DNA from: Candidatus Sumerlaeota bacterium
GTDB lineage: Bacteria; Sumerlaeota; Sumerlaeia; MVZB01; JAJFLK01
Direction of reading: 5' to 3'
Assembly (NCBI GenBank): GCA_021772735.1
Contig: JAJFLK010000474.1
Coordinates: 1-31,641 of the forward strand
Length of the DNA stretch: 31,641 nucleotides
Part shown: positions 7,582 through 15,591 of the stretch, piece after piece
Numbering within the stretch: position 1 is the stretch's first letter
How the letters are laid out: every line of letters begins with the position of its first letter
The notes under the pieces: generated by a model
Database searches by the model: none
The model's input: the letters and a program-made list of their open reading frames with translations, nothing else
Told to the model about the DNA's origin: nothing
Program-made: the position numbers and the translations under genes

Positions 7582-9099
7582 CTACATCGCGCCGTGGCCC
7601 GTCAGAACCACGTAGACCGTGCGCAGCAGAATCTTGAAATCCAGGGTCAATGACCAATTGTCGATGTATTGCAGATCCAGTTTCATCCAATTCTCGAACG
7701 AGCCGTGCTCGCGGCCTGAGACCTGCCAGATGCACGTCAGCCCGGGCTTCATCGAGAGCCGGCGTCGATGCCACCGGTCGTATTTCTTGACCTCATCGGG
7801 CAGCGGCGGCCGCGGGCCGACGAGGGACATATCGCCCAAGAGCACGTTCCACAATTGGGGCAGCTCGTCGATGCTAAACTTGCGCAGGAATCTGCCGACG
7901 CCGGTGATTCGCGGGTCGCTTTTCATCTTGAAAACCGGACCGTCGGCCTCGTTCTCTCCGGTCAGCTCGGAGAGTCGCTCCTCCGCGCCGACGTGCATCG
8001 TCCTGAACTTCCAGCACGTAAATGAGCGGCCGTTCAGGCCGAGCCGGGTTTGATTGTAGAAAACCGGCTCTCCAGATTTCGAGTTCATTCGGATCGCGAT
8101 CATCGCCATCACCATCAGCGGGGCAGCGCCGATGAACATGATCAGGCCAAACGCCCGATCGAAAATGTATTTAAACAGAAGAGCGGGCCCGATCTCTCGC
8201 GTCGGCCAGTAGGTGATCACCGGAACGTCATCGAAGTAATCGAGCGCCGGACGCGCGATCTGCGCGTCAAAGTAATGCAACGGGATGTGCGAACGAATGC
8301 CGATTTCCTCGCATACTTCCATCAGCGGCGCGATCCTCTCCGGCGGAACCGCATCGGGAACGAAAACCACCTCATCCACAGCACAGTTGACCAGGGCGTC
8401 GGCGCCCGAATCCAGATCGCCGATGACTTCATAACCGAACATTTCCTCGGCCGGGACGCCGGGGGCACAGGGCTCTGGGCTCTTCGCTTCTCGATCCGTG
8501 ATGATCCCCGCGATCCTCAAGCCCCAGATAGGATGCCCCTCAAGGTGCCTGACAAACCGCTCCATCGGTTTCCCCGACCCCACGAGAATCACCCGGCGGA
8601 AGTTATACCCCTGGGTTCGGAGCGTCATCAGAAGGCGGCGCATCGCCAGCGTCTTGATCGAAAGCAATACAAACAACGAGAGACCAGTCATGCCCAGCAG
8701 CGAACGCGAAACGAGCTGCGTGACTTTAGGCGCGGTCGAGGGCTCTGCGCCGGAGAGAAAATTCAGGAAATCGCCGCGCCAAAACGCATAGACAACCACG
8801 GTAAGGATCACCGTGATCTGGACGCAACTGATGGCAACCAGGCGGATTAAGCCGCGAATCCCCGTCCTCACGCGTTGGGAGCGATAAAATCCATTGTATC
8901 GAAGAACCAGAACCGTAATGGCAGGCAGGAAAATCAGGATCCAGGCGTAGTGCGTCCAGGGCGCCTCTTTGATCGCCTCGGGATAGAAGACCCGAGCAAG
9001 CTGGCGGATCCCATGCCCGGCGAAAAACGCTCCGACCGCCAATGCGAGGTCGATCACAACGTTTACGTTACCAAGGATGTATGATTTCTCGCGGATCAT
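7582..9099 (-). CDS. undecaprenyl-phosphate sugar phosphotransferase (WbaP/CpsE family)
   Basis: This enzyme starts assembly of an exopolysaccharide or O-antigen repeat by moving a sugar 1-phosphate from a UDP/GDP donor to undecaprenyl phosphate. The 505-residue protein has four to five N-terminal helices (to ~160), a nucleotide-binding-like CoA_binding_3 domain (~165-300, with RRVILVGSGKPMERF), a further membrane segment near 315-335, and the catalytic domain. In the latter are KYIFDRAFGLI, FTCWKFRTM, FSIDELPQLWNVL, GDMSLVGPRPPLPDE, and MKPGLTCIWQVSGR. All match bacterial sugar transferases of the long class. GAGGAG lies 15 nt before the ATG at 9099, slightly far. A strong sigma-70-type promoter lies just upstream. 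The sugar cannot be predicted. Confidence 0.93.
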   Translation of the reverse strand: MIREKSYILGNVNVVIDLALAVGAFFAGHGIRQLARVFYPEAIKEAPWTHYAWILIFLPAITVLVLRYNGFYRSQRVRTGIRGLIRLVAISCVQITVILTVVVYAFWRGDFLNFLSGAEPSTAPKVTQLVSRSLLGMTGLSLFVLLSIKTLAMRRLLMTLRTQGYNFRRVILVGSGKPMERFVRHLEGHPIWGLRIAGIITDREAKSPEPCAPGVPAEEMFGYEVIGDLDSGADALVNCAVDEVVFVPDAVPPERIAPLMEVCEEIGIRSHIPLHYFDAQIARPALDYFDDVPVITYWPTREIGPALLFKYIFDRAFGLIMFIGAAPLMVMAMIAIRMNSKSGEPVFYNQTRLGLNGRSFTCWKFRTMHVGAEERLSELTGENEADGPVFKMKSDPRITGVGRFLRKFSIDELPQLWNVLLGDMSLVGPRPPLPDEVKKYDRWHRRRLSMKPGLTCIWQVSGREHGSFENWMKLDLQYIDNWSLTLDFKILLRTVYVVLTGHGAM

Positions 9100-9143
9100 G
9101 GCTGGGCGCGGACTCTCCTCAGGCTATCCATAGCCCCTGCCAT

Positions 9144-9171
9144 TCTATATTCGTGCCTCCATACATGTCAA
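9144..9171 (-). promoter_or_regulatory. sigma-70-type promoter for sugar transferase/hemW
   Basis: On the minus strand a perfect -35 TTGACA (9166-9171) is followed by 16 nt and TATAGA (9144-9149). TAGAAT two bases further on is an equally good -10 with an 18-nt spacer. It lies between the thrS stop (9182) and the sugar transferase start (9099), so the leader is about 35-40 nt. Confidence 0.6.
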
Positions 9172-9181
9172 AATCGAACGT

Positions 9182-11152
9182 CTAACGCCGCTCGGTGACC
9201 TCCGCGCCAAGTTGCTCGACAATGAGATCGAGCGGGGCGACCCCCTGATCGCCCTTGCCGTGGCGGCGCAGCGCGACCGCACCGCTTTCGGCTTCTTTCT
9301 TGCCGACGACGAGCATTGCAGGAATTTTATCCAACTCGGCGGCGCGAATCTTCCGGCCGATCTTCTCACTGCTCCGGTCCACCGTCGCGCGCAATCCGGC
9401 CGCCTTCAATTTCTCGGCGACCTTATCCGCGTATTCAATCTGATCGCTCGTAATCGGCAGAACCGCGACCTGCACCGGCGCGAGCCAAAGCGGGAAGTTA
9501 CCGGCGAAGTGCTCGATCAACACGCCGGTAAATCGCTCCATCGAACCGAACGGCGCGCGGTGGATCATCACCGGCTGGTGCGGCTTGTTGTCCGACCCGA
9601 TGTATTCGAGCTCGAAGCGCTCGGGCAAAACGTAATCGAGCTGCACCGTGCCGAGCTGCCACTTGCGCCCGATACAATCGCGAACGATAAAATCGACTTT
9701 CGGCCCATAAAAAGCCGCTTCGCCCTTGGCTTCGACGAACGGAAAATCCATCTCGATCATCACGCGGCGGATAGTATCCTCGGCCCGCATCCAGATCTCT
9801 TTGCCGCCTGCATACTTATCGCTCTCGGGATCGTGCAGCGAGAGCCGCACCTCGAAGTCATTGAATTGGAGCGTGCGGAAAACCTCCTGCACGAGCTGGA
9901 TCGTGGAGCGGAATTCGCCCTCGACCTGCTCCGGAGTGCAAAAGATGTGGGCGTCGTCCTGCGTGAACCCACGCACACGCGTCATGCCGTTCAGCTCGCC
10001 GGATTGCTCGAACCTGTACACCGTCCCGAACTCGGCAAGCTTCACCGGCAGATCGCGGTAGCTCCGAGGCTCGGCCTTGAAGATCAAAATATGGTGCGGG
10101 CAGTTCATCGGCTTGAGGAGGTATTCCTCATCCCCGTCGCGCATCTTAATCGGCGGGAACTGCGAATCCGAATAAAACGGGTAATGCCCGCTCGTCCGGT
10201 AAAGATCGACCTTGCCGATGTGCGGCGTATAGACCGGTTCGTATCCGCGTTCGGTCAGCTTCTCTTTCATGTAATCTTCGAGCACGCCGCGCAACGTCGC
10301 GCCCTTGGGCATCCAGAGCACGAGCCCTTGCCCGGCCAACGGATTGATCGTGAACAGCCCGAGCTGTTTGCCGATCACGCGATGATCGCGCTTCTTCGCC
10401 TCTTCGAGCATCGCGAGATGCTTCTTCAGATCCTTCTTGCCCGGGAACGCGGTCCCGTAAACACGCTGGAGTTGCCGGCTGTCCGCATCGCCGTGCCAAT
10501 ACGCCCCGGCGACGCTCATGATCTTGAACGCGCCGATCCGCCCGCTCGAAGGCGCGTGCGGCCCCCGGCACAAGTCTTCGAAATCCGTGCCCTGCTCGCC
10601 GGTGGCGTAGAAGCTCATGACATCGCCGTCGGCTCGATTGACGTTGTCGGTCTTGTATTCGTCATCGGCCAGCTTGGCGAGCGCCTCGGCGCGCGTCATC
10701 TCGTATCGCGTGAACGGCCGGTCTTCTTTGATGATCCGGGCCATCTCCGCCTCGATCGCGGCGAAGTCTTCCTCGCCGATCGCGTGAGGACAATCGATGT
10801 CGTAATAAAATCCGCCATCAACCGGCGGGCCGTATGCCAGACCCGTCCCGGGCCAGAGCTTTTGGATCGCCTCGGCCATCACATGCGCGCAAGAGTGGCG
10901 CAGCAGAAACAGCGCGTCCGGATCGTCGGCTTTGGCCGTCACGATCTGGAGCTGCGCATCGGCGTTGATGGGCCGCCCCAGATCGGCCAGCTCCCCGTCG
11001 ATCTTCGCGCCGATCGCCGCGCGCGCCAAGCCGGGACCGATATCGGCTGCGATCTCGGCCGCCGTCACGCCGGCCGCGCACTCGCGCGCCGACCCATCGG
11101 GTAGAGTGATGGTGATCTGTTTGGCTGTGGAAGGGGTCGCCTCGGTGGTCAT
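9182..11152 (-). CDS. thrS: threonyl-tRNA synthetase
   Basis: The 656-residue enzyme charges tRNA-Thr with threonine in the cytoplasm. Domain order is as in bacterial ThrS. A TGS domain comes first (about 12-75, ITLPDGSARE). The second additional editing domain follows (about 180-230, FEDLCRGPHAPSSGRIGAFK). The class II catalytic core includes MNCPHH with the zinc ligand Cys351, FEQSGELNGMTRVRGFTQDD, and the motif 3 region MIHRAPFGSMERF. The anticodon-binding domain closes the protein (about 565-655, VAVLPITSDQIEYADKVAEKL). Editing-domain residues appear intact. Start ATG 11152 gives the usual length; no good SD is seen immediately upstream (AAGGA is about 28 nt away). A candidate promoter and two GC-rich hairpins precede it. 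It is the first gene of a minus-strand cluster with the sugar transferase and hemW. Confidence 0.97.
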   Translation of the reverse strand: MTTEATPSTAKQITITLPDGSARECAAGVTAAEIAADIGPGLARAAIGAKIDGELADLGRPINADAQLQIVTAKADDPDALFLLRHSCAHVMAEAIQKLWPGTGLAYGPPVDGGFYYDIDCPHAIGEEDFAAIEAEMARIIKEDRPFTRYEMTRAEALAKLADDEYKTDNVNRADGDVMSFYATGEQGTDFEDLCRGPHAPSSGRIGAFKIMSVAGAYWHGDADSRQLQRVYGTAFPGKKDLKKHLAMLEEAKKRDHRVIGKQLGLFTINPLAGQGLVLWMPKGATLRGVLEDYMKEKLTERGYEPVYTPHIGKVDLYRTSGHYPFYSDSQFPPIKMRDGDEEYLLKPMNCPHHILIFKAEPRSYRDLPVKLAEFGTVYRFEQSGELNGMTRVRGFTQDDAHIFCTPEQVEGEFRSTIQLVQEVFRTLQFNDFEVRLSLHDPESDKYAGGKEIWMRAEDTIRRVMIEMDFPFVEAKGEAAFYGPKVDFIVRDCIGRKWQLGTVQLDYVLPERFELEYIGSDNKPHQPVMIHRAPFGSMERFTGVLIEHFAGNFPLWLAPVQVAVLPITSDQIEYADKVAEKLKAAGLRATVDRSSEKIGRKIRAAELDKIPAMLVVGKKEAESGAVALRRHGKGDQGVAPLDLIVEQLGAEVTERR

Positions 11153-11203
11153 CGCGGATAGATACTCGGAGATTCCTTAAAGATTACTCCCGCCAAAATA
11201 CGG

Positions 11204-11250
11204 GCGAGGCCCCGCTCGCGGTTGGCCCCGGTCCACTTGGACCCAGGGCC
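11204..11250 (-). promoter_or_regulatory. structured leader of thrS
   Basis: Two GC-rich hairpins lie in the predicted thrS leader. The distal one, 11224-11250, has GGTCC/GGACC around a 4-nt loop, then a small internal loop and an outer GGCCC/GGGCC stem. The proximal one, 11204-11219, pairs GCGAG with CTCGC around six bases. No T tract follows, so simple attenuation is not evident. E. coli thrS is autoregulated through leader structures, which makes a comparable role possible but unproven here. Confidence 0.4.
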
Positions 11251-11265
11251 CAAAACGGGCAGCTC

Positions 11266-11293
11266 ATTCTAAACACCTCGGAGCGGGGATCAA
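11266..11293 (-). promoter_or_regulatory. candidate thrS promoter
   Basis: On the minus strand TTGATC (11288-11293) and TAGAAT (11266-11271) are separated by 16 nt. This matches the sigma-70 consensus at most positions. It would give a leader of about 105 nt containing both hairpins. Confidence 0.45.
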
Positions 11294-11592
11294 GCGTGGT
11301 GAATTGGACTCAGGGGATGACATCAACAGATCTGCAGATTTGACCTCCCAAAGCCAAGTCACGAAACGCCGGTATGGGCGGATTCCCCGAATCCGAATCT
11401 TTTCTCTCAAAATGTGAATACTCCTTCGCATTCCGCGCCCTTTGTTTGGTGGAGCGAGGTGCTGACCCATCAACGGCGTGGAAGAAACGGGATCGAATCG
11501 CCGGTTCGGGGCTCACATTTCGGGGCGCCAATTTGCGCATAGACAACTCGCGGGCCTGACTTTAGATCAAACGTTTAGGAGATGTACCAAGA
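11294..11592. other. intergenic region between divergent thrS and M23 peptidase genes
   Basis: The stretch holds no convincing gene. Short frames in it lack ribosome binding sites and protein-like composition. AGGAG at 11577-11581 is the ribosome binding site of the M23 gene with 11-nt spacing. No clear plus-strand promoter was found. Confidence 0.5.
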
Positions 11593-12960
11593 ATGATTTC
11601 TTTCCAGAAGACTACAACCCCTTCCGCCATCCTGGTCTCGGTGGCTTTCGTGACGCTCCTGTCTCAGCCGAACGCTTTTGCACAGCCTCCCATCCCAGAG
11701 AAGATGCCCTTCTATCCGCAAGCCGGCATGATCCACGAAGACCTTTTCATCTTCAATTATTTCGATGTCGGAGGAACAACCGATTATAATTGCACAAATT
11801 TCGTAATTCCCGGCCATCGGGGAGTCGACACTGAGCTTCCGAGCTTTGCTGAACAACTCGTCGGCGTGCCCATATTCGCGGCTTTCGATGGCACCGTTGC
11901 TTTCGCCAGGGACGGACAACCAGACATGAATACCCCGATTACGGGGGTGTTGGGGCAGGCAAACCAGGTCATTCTCAATCATCCGGGTAACCGATCCACG
12001 CTCTATCTTCACATGAAGAATGGCAGCGTGGCCGTGTCAAATGGACAGACAGTTGTGCAAGGCCAACAGATAGGGCTGGTAGGCAGCAGCGGATTGAGCA
12101 CGGCCCCTCATCTACATTTCGCTTATCAGCCCGACAATATTTCCCGCGTCAACACGGCGATATTCGCCGGCCCATGTCAAACCGCCGTTGAGTCACTCTG
12201 GGAAGTTCAACCCGCCTTCCCGAGCGGGCCCATCTTGAACGACTTCGCAATTATGGATCAGGATTTCGATGAAACCGCATGGCTGGGCTTTCCTTACTCA
12301 TTCGAGCGAGGCGGCAATTTCGTTCAAGGATCGGGGCGCGAAGTGAGCCTGTTCTATCTGTATACCAACTTTCCGGACTCGGCGAGTGTGCGGTTTCGTT
12401 TCAAACGACCCAATGGCACACTGCAGCTCGAAGATACTCTTGTTGTTTCGGGCGGCACCGAACTGCGCGGATGGTCGCAGTTGCAGTTTACACAGGCGCA
12501 GTTGACGTTCTCGCTCGATCTACTTGAGCTTGGCGATTGGACCTGCGAAATGGCCGTTAATGGCACGACACTACTCATCGCTCCATTTGAGGTCGTCGCC
12601 ACGGCGCCCGAACGCGTCAATCGCGCGCCCAACCCGATCGGCGCGGAATTCTTGAACGCCGACTCCACGCCCGGTCAGGTGTTTGTCGCGCATGTCACCC
12701 ACGCCAATCGCCTGCTCGACGACCCCGATTACGACGTTATGAGGTATAATTACGTGTGGAAGGTAAACGGGGTGACGGTCCGCGATATCACGAGCGCAGC
12801 ACTGACAGACGCGCTGCGAAAAGACCTCGCGGTGGACGGCGATGAGCTCTGCTGCACGATTACCGCGTCGGACGGAACACTGTCTGCGCCGGCGGCCGCC
12901 ACCGCCTGCACGACAGTCCTCGCGGTAACTTCCGCGCAGCATTGGCTTCCATATCATTAA
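11593..12960 (+). CDS. secreted M23 family metallopeptidase (LytM-type)
   Basis: The 455-residue protein has a signal peptide (residues 1-30, cleavage after AFA) and is likely periplasmic or secreted. The LytM/lysostaphin domain (about 45-195) cleaves peptide crosslinks in peptidoglycan using zinc. Its ligands are visible: His75 and Asp79 in GHRGVD, His140 in LYLHM, and His173/His175 in the HLHF motif. VSNGQTVVQGQQIGLVGSSG is the typical beta-hairpin before the last motif. The C-terminal ~250 residues look beta-rich and Ig-like, with a cadherin/PKD-like stretch near 340-440 (YVWKVNGVTV...). They probably bind the envelope or a partner. Start ATG 11593 has AGGAG upstream. The sigma factor gene begins 59 nt downstream on the same strand. 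Confidence 0.9.
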   Translation: MISFQKTTTPSAILVSVAFVTLLSQPNAFAQPPIPEKMPFYPQAGMIHEDLFIFNYFDVGGTTDYNCTNFVIPGHRGVDTELPSFAEQLVGVPIFAAFDGTVAFARDGQPDMNTPITGVLGQANQVILNHPGNRSTLYLHMKNGSVAVSNGQTVVQGQQIGLVGSSGLSTAPHLHFAYQPDNISRVNTAIFAGPCQTAVESLWEVQPAFPSGPILNDFAIMDQDFDETAWLGFPYSFERGGNFVQGSGREVSLFYLYTNFPDSASVRFRFKRPNGTLQLEDTLVVSGGTELRGWSQLQFTQAQLTFSLDLLELGDWTCEMAVNGTTLLIAPFEVVATAPERVNRAPNPIGAEFLNADSTPGQVFVAHVTHANRLLDDPDYDVMRYNYVWKVNGVTVRDITSAALTDALRKDLAVDGDELCCTITASDGTLSAPAAATACTTVLAVTSAQHWLPYH

Positions 12961-13019
12961 GACGTGGGTAGCGATCTCCGAACTGTTATGCTTGATGAAA
13001 CAGGAATGGAAAGGTCCAC

Positions 13020-14654
13020 ATGAGCAGGCAGTTTCAACGCCTTTGGGACGATTATCTGTCGAACCCCAGCGAAGAACGCTTTGTGTCCTTTTATGAGGAG
13101 ACGCATCGTTTCGTGTATTCGGTGTGTCGGCACCTGCTGCGAAATGAAGACGACGAGGTTGATGCCGTCCAGGCTGCGTATACAAGAATGGTTCTGCATG
13201 CGAGGAATCCGGAGAAGGATTTATCCGATCAGGCCGCGAAGCAAGTCTTATACAGGCTGACGCTCCGCGAGGCGCAAAACCTCCGAGACCGGCGCCGCAG
13301 GCGTAACCTCAAGGAAGTTGCGATGGAAACAATACCCGATACACCCGATCGCAAACCCCGACCCGATAAGTCGGCAGCTCAGAATCAAGCCCGCGAACAA
13401 ATAGAAGTGTTACTGGCTCAATTGCCTGATAAATACCGGGTGCCGATTTTTCTACACTTCTTCCACGAGCATACCCAGAAGGAGATCTCGCAGGTTATCG
13501 GCAAGACTCAGGTCACCGTTTCGCGTCGCCTGGCCAAGGGCATCAAGATACTCAAACCAATGATGCAGCGCGCGGGACTTGAGCCAGGCTTATTGGCCGG
13601 CGGGATATTTGCGGGAAGCATCACGCTGCTGGCCGTGCCCCAAGCCCTGACCGCGCAGGTCGTTTATCATAACGCCGTTGCAGCAGTGGCCGTGGCGGGT
13701 GCGACTACGGCGAGTGCCGCGACCACCACGAGCTTCATCAGTAAGTGGATGAGTCTGGCGAAGGCAATGATCGGCTTGAAATCGATAACCGTCATGACCG
13801 CCGCGCTGTTGACGGCGATCATTGCCATCCAGCTCACGACCAAGCCCGATCCCCGGTTAACTTCAAGCACCGCGATCATCGACAATCGGTTGCTTGACGG
13901 TCTGGCTTTGGATCGCGATGGCAAACTGGATCTCAGCCTTGCGTCCATTCCGGTGGGGAGACAATACCGCAATGAAGTTCAGATTGAACGGCAAATCACT
14001 GGAGCGTGGTCACTCGATTATAGTTTCACCGAGCTTGTTGAGGTCATATCCAGGGACGATGATGGAAACACGCTCGTCGAACACCGATTGGAGAACATCG
14101 AAGCAGAAGAGAATTCCTTAAGCGCCGTTCTTCCTCGAGAAGATTCTCGCATTGCTGATACGGCGGCCCTATCATTCCGCTACAAGATCGATTCCGATGG
14201 CCACATCCATAATTTGGACATTCTGACCCGTGGCCCGGTGAGCAAATTCGAAGCAAAGCTGATCATTCACGCAGCGGCCAATAGTTACCTACGAATATTG
14301 CCCGTAAAGGGGGTTCTTCCGGGCGACAGTTGGTCGCGGATCTATCGATATGACCATCTTGATCATCTACCCGTGCAGCATCAATCGGAAACCATATTGA
14401 CTTTCGTGAGCCTGACGCAAAAGAGCGAGAATACTCTCGCACGAATACTATCAGAGACTCATCAAAGTTATCATGGATATGGAATCAACAAGAACGACTG
14501 GACTCTCACTATTGAATACTTACTCGATGCGGACACTACAGAATTGAAAGACATTCAATCGACGTGGAGAATATCGGAAAAGAACTTCATAAAACGCGCT
14601 CCTAATGCACCACCAAGTTTTCGCGCTCTTAATAAGGTGAGCTATCCTAAATAG
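13020..14654 (+). CDS. ECF-like sigma factor fused to a transmembrane helix and extracytoplasmic domain
   Basis: The 544-residue protein starts as a sigma-70 family factor. Region 2 is at about 20-95 (FVSFYEETHRFVYSVCRHLL, EVDAVQAAYTRMV, then a basic RDRRRRRN). Region 4 is at about 127-178 (LAQLPDKYRVPIFLHFFHEHTQKEISQVIG, then the helix TQVTVSRRLAKGIKIL). After a hydrophobic Ala/Val/Thr-rich linker (190-240) there is a clear transmembrane helix, about 255-272. Beyond it lie some 270 residues rich in beta strands, with no recognised domain (first line SSTAIIDNRLLDGLALDRDG). By topology the sigma part is cytoplasmic and the tail is periplasmic. ECF sigma factors with C-terminal extensions are known in Planctomycetota-type genomes. 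The ATG at 13020 has GGAAAGG ahead at suitable spacing. No separate anti-sigma gene is adjacent, so the tail may do that job. Confidence 0.8.
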   Translation: MSRQFQRLWDDYLSNPSEERFVSFYEETHRFVYSVCRHLLRNEDDEVDAVQAAYTRMVLHARNPEKDLSDQAAKQVLYRLTLREAQNLRDRRRRRNLKEVAMETIPDTPDRKPRPDKSAAQNQAREQIEVLLAQLPDKYRVPIFLHFFHEHTQKEISQVIGKTQVTVSRRLAKGIKILKPMMQRAGLEPGLLAGGIFAGSITLLAVPQALTAQVVYHNAVAAVAVAGATTASAATTTSFISKWMSLAKAMIGLKSITVMTAALLTAIIAIQLTTKPDPRLTSSTAIIDNRLLDGLALDRDGKLDLSLASIPVGRQYRNEVQIERQITGAWSLDYSFTELVEVISRDDDGNTLVEHRLENIEAEENSLSAVLPREDSRIADTAALSFRYKIDSDGHIHNLDILTRGPVSKFEAKLIIHAAANSYLRILPVKGVLPGDSWSRIYRYDHLDHLPVQHQSETILTFVSLTQKSENTLARILSETHQSYHGYGINKNDWTLTIEYLLDADTTELKDIQSTWRISEKNFIKRAPNAPPSFRALNKVSYPK

Positions 14655-14754
14655 AACACAACAGAATTCCGCCGTGCCGGTCGCGCATTGTGTCTCTGCT
14701 ATACGCACACAGACAGGCATTGCCTCAAATCACTTTTTGCGGAGGATGACTTCT

Positions 14755-15510
14755 ATGCGTTTCATGGCAAACGTTGCCGCGTTGATCGTGGCGGTAATGT
14801 TCTTCGGCTCGCTCGCCTCTGTTTGCGCCCAGCACAGCGAGGTGATGGACAGTGGGCTCACCTTGAAAGAGGAAATCGCCAAGCGCACAATTAACCCCGC
14901 CTACACCCCTATGATTGGGGAAACCGACAACGGCCCGGCCGCGGGCGAGCGAGCCCCGGATTTCTCTCTGACTCCATTAAAATTTTACGACTTCAAGACC
15001 GAAGAGCAGGACATCACTCTGGAGAATGCTGAGGTGCTTTATGAGAACGTCCGGCTTTCGGATTTTCGAGGCAAGAAACCTGTTGCACTGATCTTCGGTT
15101 CATACACCTGACCCCCTTTTCGGGACCAGTCTGGTGCCCTTGAGAAGTTGTATGCGAATTACAAGGACGACGTTCAGTTTTTCATCGTTTATATCAAGGA
15201 AGCCCATCCGGCCGAAGATTGGCCCGAGCGGGTAAATCCCGGGCTGAAATACATCAAGGATCCGACCAATACCTTCGAGCGTTTCCAGGTGGCCAATACT
15301 TGCGTCGCCAATCTCAAGATCTCGATTCCGACACTGATCGATGACATGGAGAACTCCACGGCGACGGCTTACAAGGCCCACCCGGATCGGCTTTATTTGG
15401 TCGGACGAGATGGGAAAATCGCGTTTCGTGGCGGCCCGGGCCCGTTTGAATTCAAACCCGACGTGCTCGAAGAAGCCATAAAGGCCGATCTCGAAAATCG
15501 TGGGGGTTGA
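14755..15510 (+). CDS. exported iodothyronine deiodinase-family selenoprotein (in-frame TGA = Sec119)
   Basis: Read through one TGA, the frame encodes 251 residues. A signal peptide comes first (1-25, cleavage after VCA). A redoxin-type lead-in follows (GERAPDFSLTPL, VRLSDFRGKKPVALI), then FGSYTUPPF with U at residue 119. This is the deiodinase active-site signature (GSxTUPPF); Cys forms of related bacterial proteins have GSYTCPPF. After it come VYIKEAHPAEDW with His151, matching the deiodinase EAHxSDGW motif, and PTLIDDMENSTATAY, HPDRLYLV and GGPGPFEF, all in family order. Without readthrough, both halves would be meaningless fragments. The start at ATG 14755 has GGAGG at 14741-14745. A SECIS-like hairpin follows the TGA. 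It should be a periplasmic thioredoxin-fold selenol oxidoreductase; the substrate is unknown. It could alternatively be a nonsense mutant, but no other damage is seen. Confidence 0.88.
15109..15111 (+). other. selenocysteine codon (TGA recoded)
   Basis: This TGA is the only interruption of a 252-codon frame and falls exactly where deiodinases carry Sec and their homologues carry Cys. The residues on both sides (GSYT and PPF) are the conserved neighbours of that residue. Confidence 0.85.
15116..15147 (+). promoter_or_regulatory. bacterial SECIS element (SelB-binding hairpin)
   Basis: The hairpin begins 5 nt after the TGA. The lower stem pairs CTTTTC (15116-15121) with GAGAAG (15142-15147), including one G-U. 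Two unpaired T residues follow, then GGG (15122-15124) with CCC (15137-15139), a bulged G (15136), and ACCA/TGGT capped by GTC (15129-15131). That gives 13 base pairs. The loop starts 17 nt past the TGA, inside the range usual for bacterial SECIS elements. The apical CAGTCTG resembles the GCAGGUCUGC tip of E. coli fdhF. The bases also encode protein, as bacterial SECIS elements must. Confidence 0.75.
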
Positions 15511-15547
15511 AACGGGCGCGCGGTGATCCCGAGCTATTTAGTAAACT

Positions 15548-15589
15548 GTCCCCCGAAACAAAACCGTCCCCCAATCCGTCCCCCGAAAC
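15548..15589. repeat. short GTCCCCC repeats (REP-like)
   Basis: GTCCCCC occurs three times, at 15548, 15566 and 15578; two copies continue as GAAAC. The first is preceded by AGTAAACT. On the other strand this reads GGGGGACAGTTTACT, a form I associate with REP sequences near RAYT-type transposases. That link is from memory and no transposase gene is present here. Confidence 0.45.
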
Positions 15590-15591
15590 TG

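Noticed and set aside
9212..11104. 630-residue plus-strand open frame opposite thrS
   Set aside because: It is an antisense shadow of the GC-rich thrS coding strand and shows no family motif; thrS is unmistakable.
14674..15510. Two independent genes, or a pseudogene broken by a stop codon, in place of one selenoprotein gene
   Set aside because: Both parts are in the same frame, the TGA sits at the deiodinase Sec position, flanking motifs are conserved on both sides and a SECIS-like hairpin follows. The downstream piece alone has no start signal and lacks the active site.
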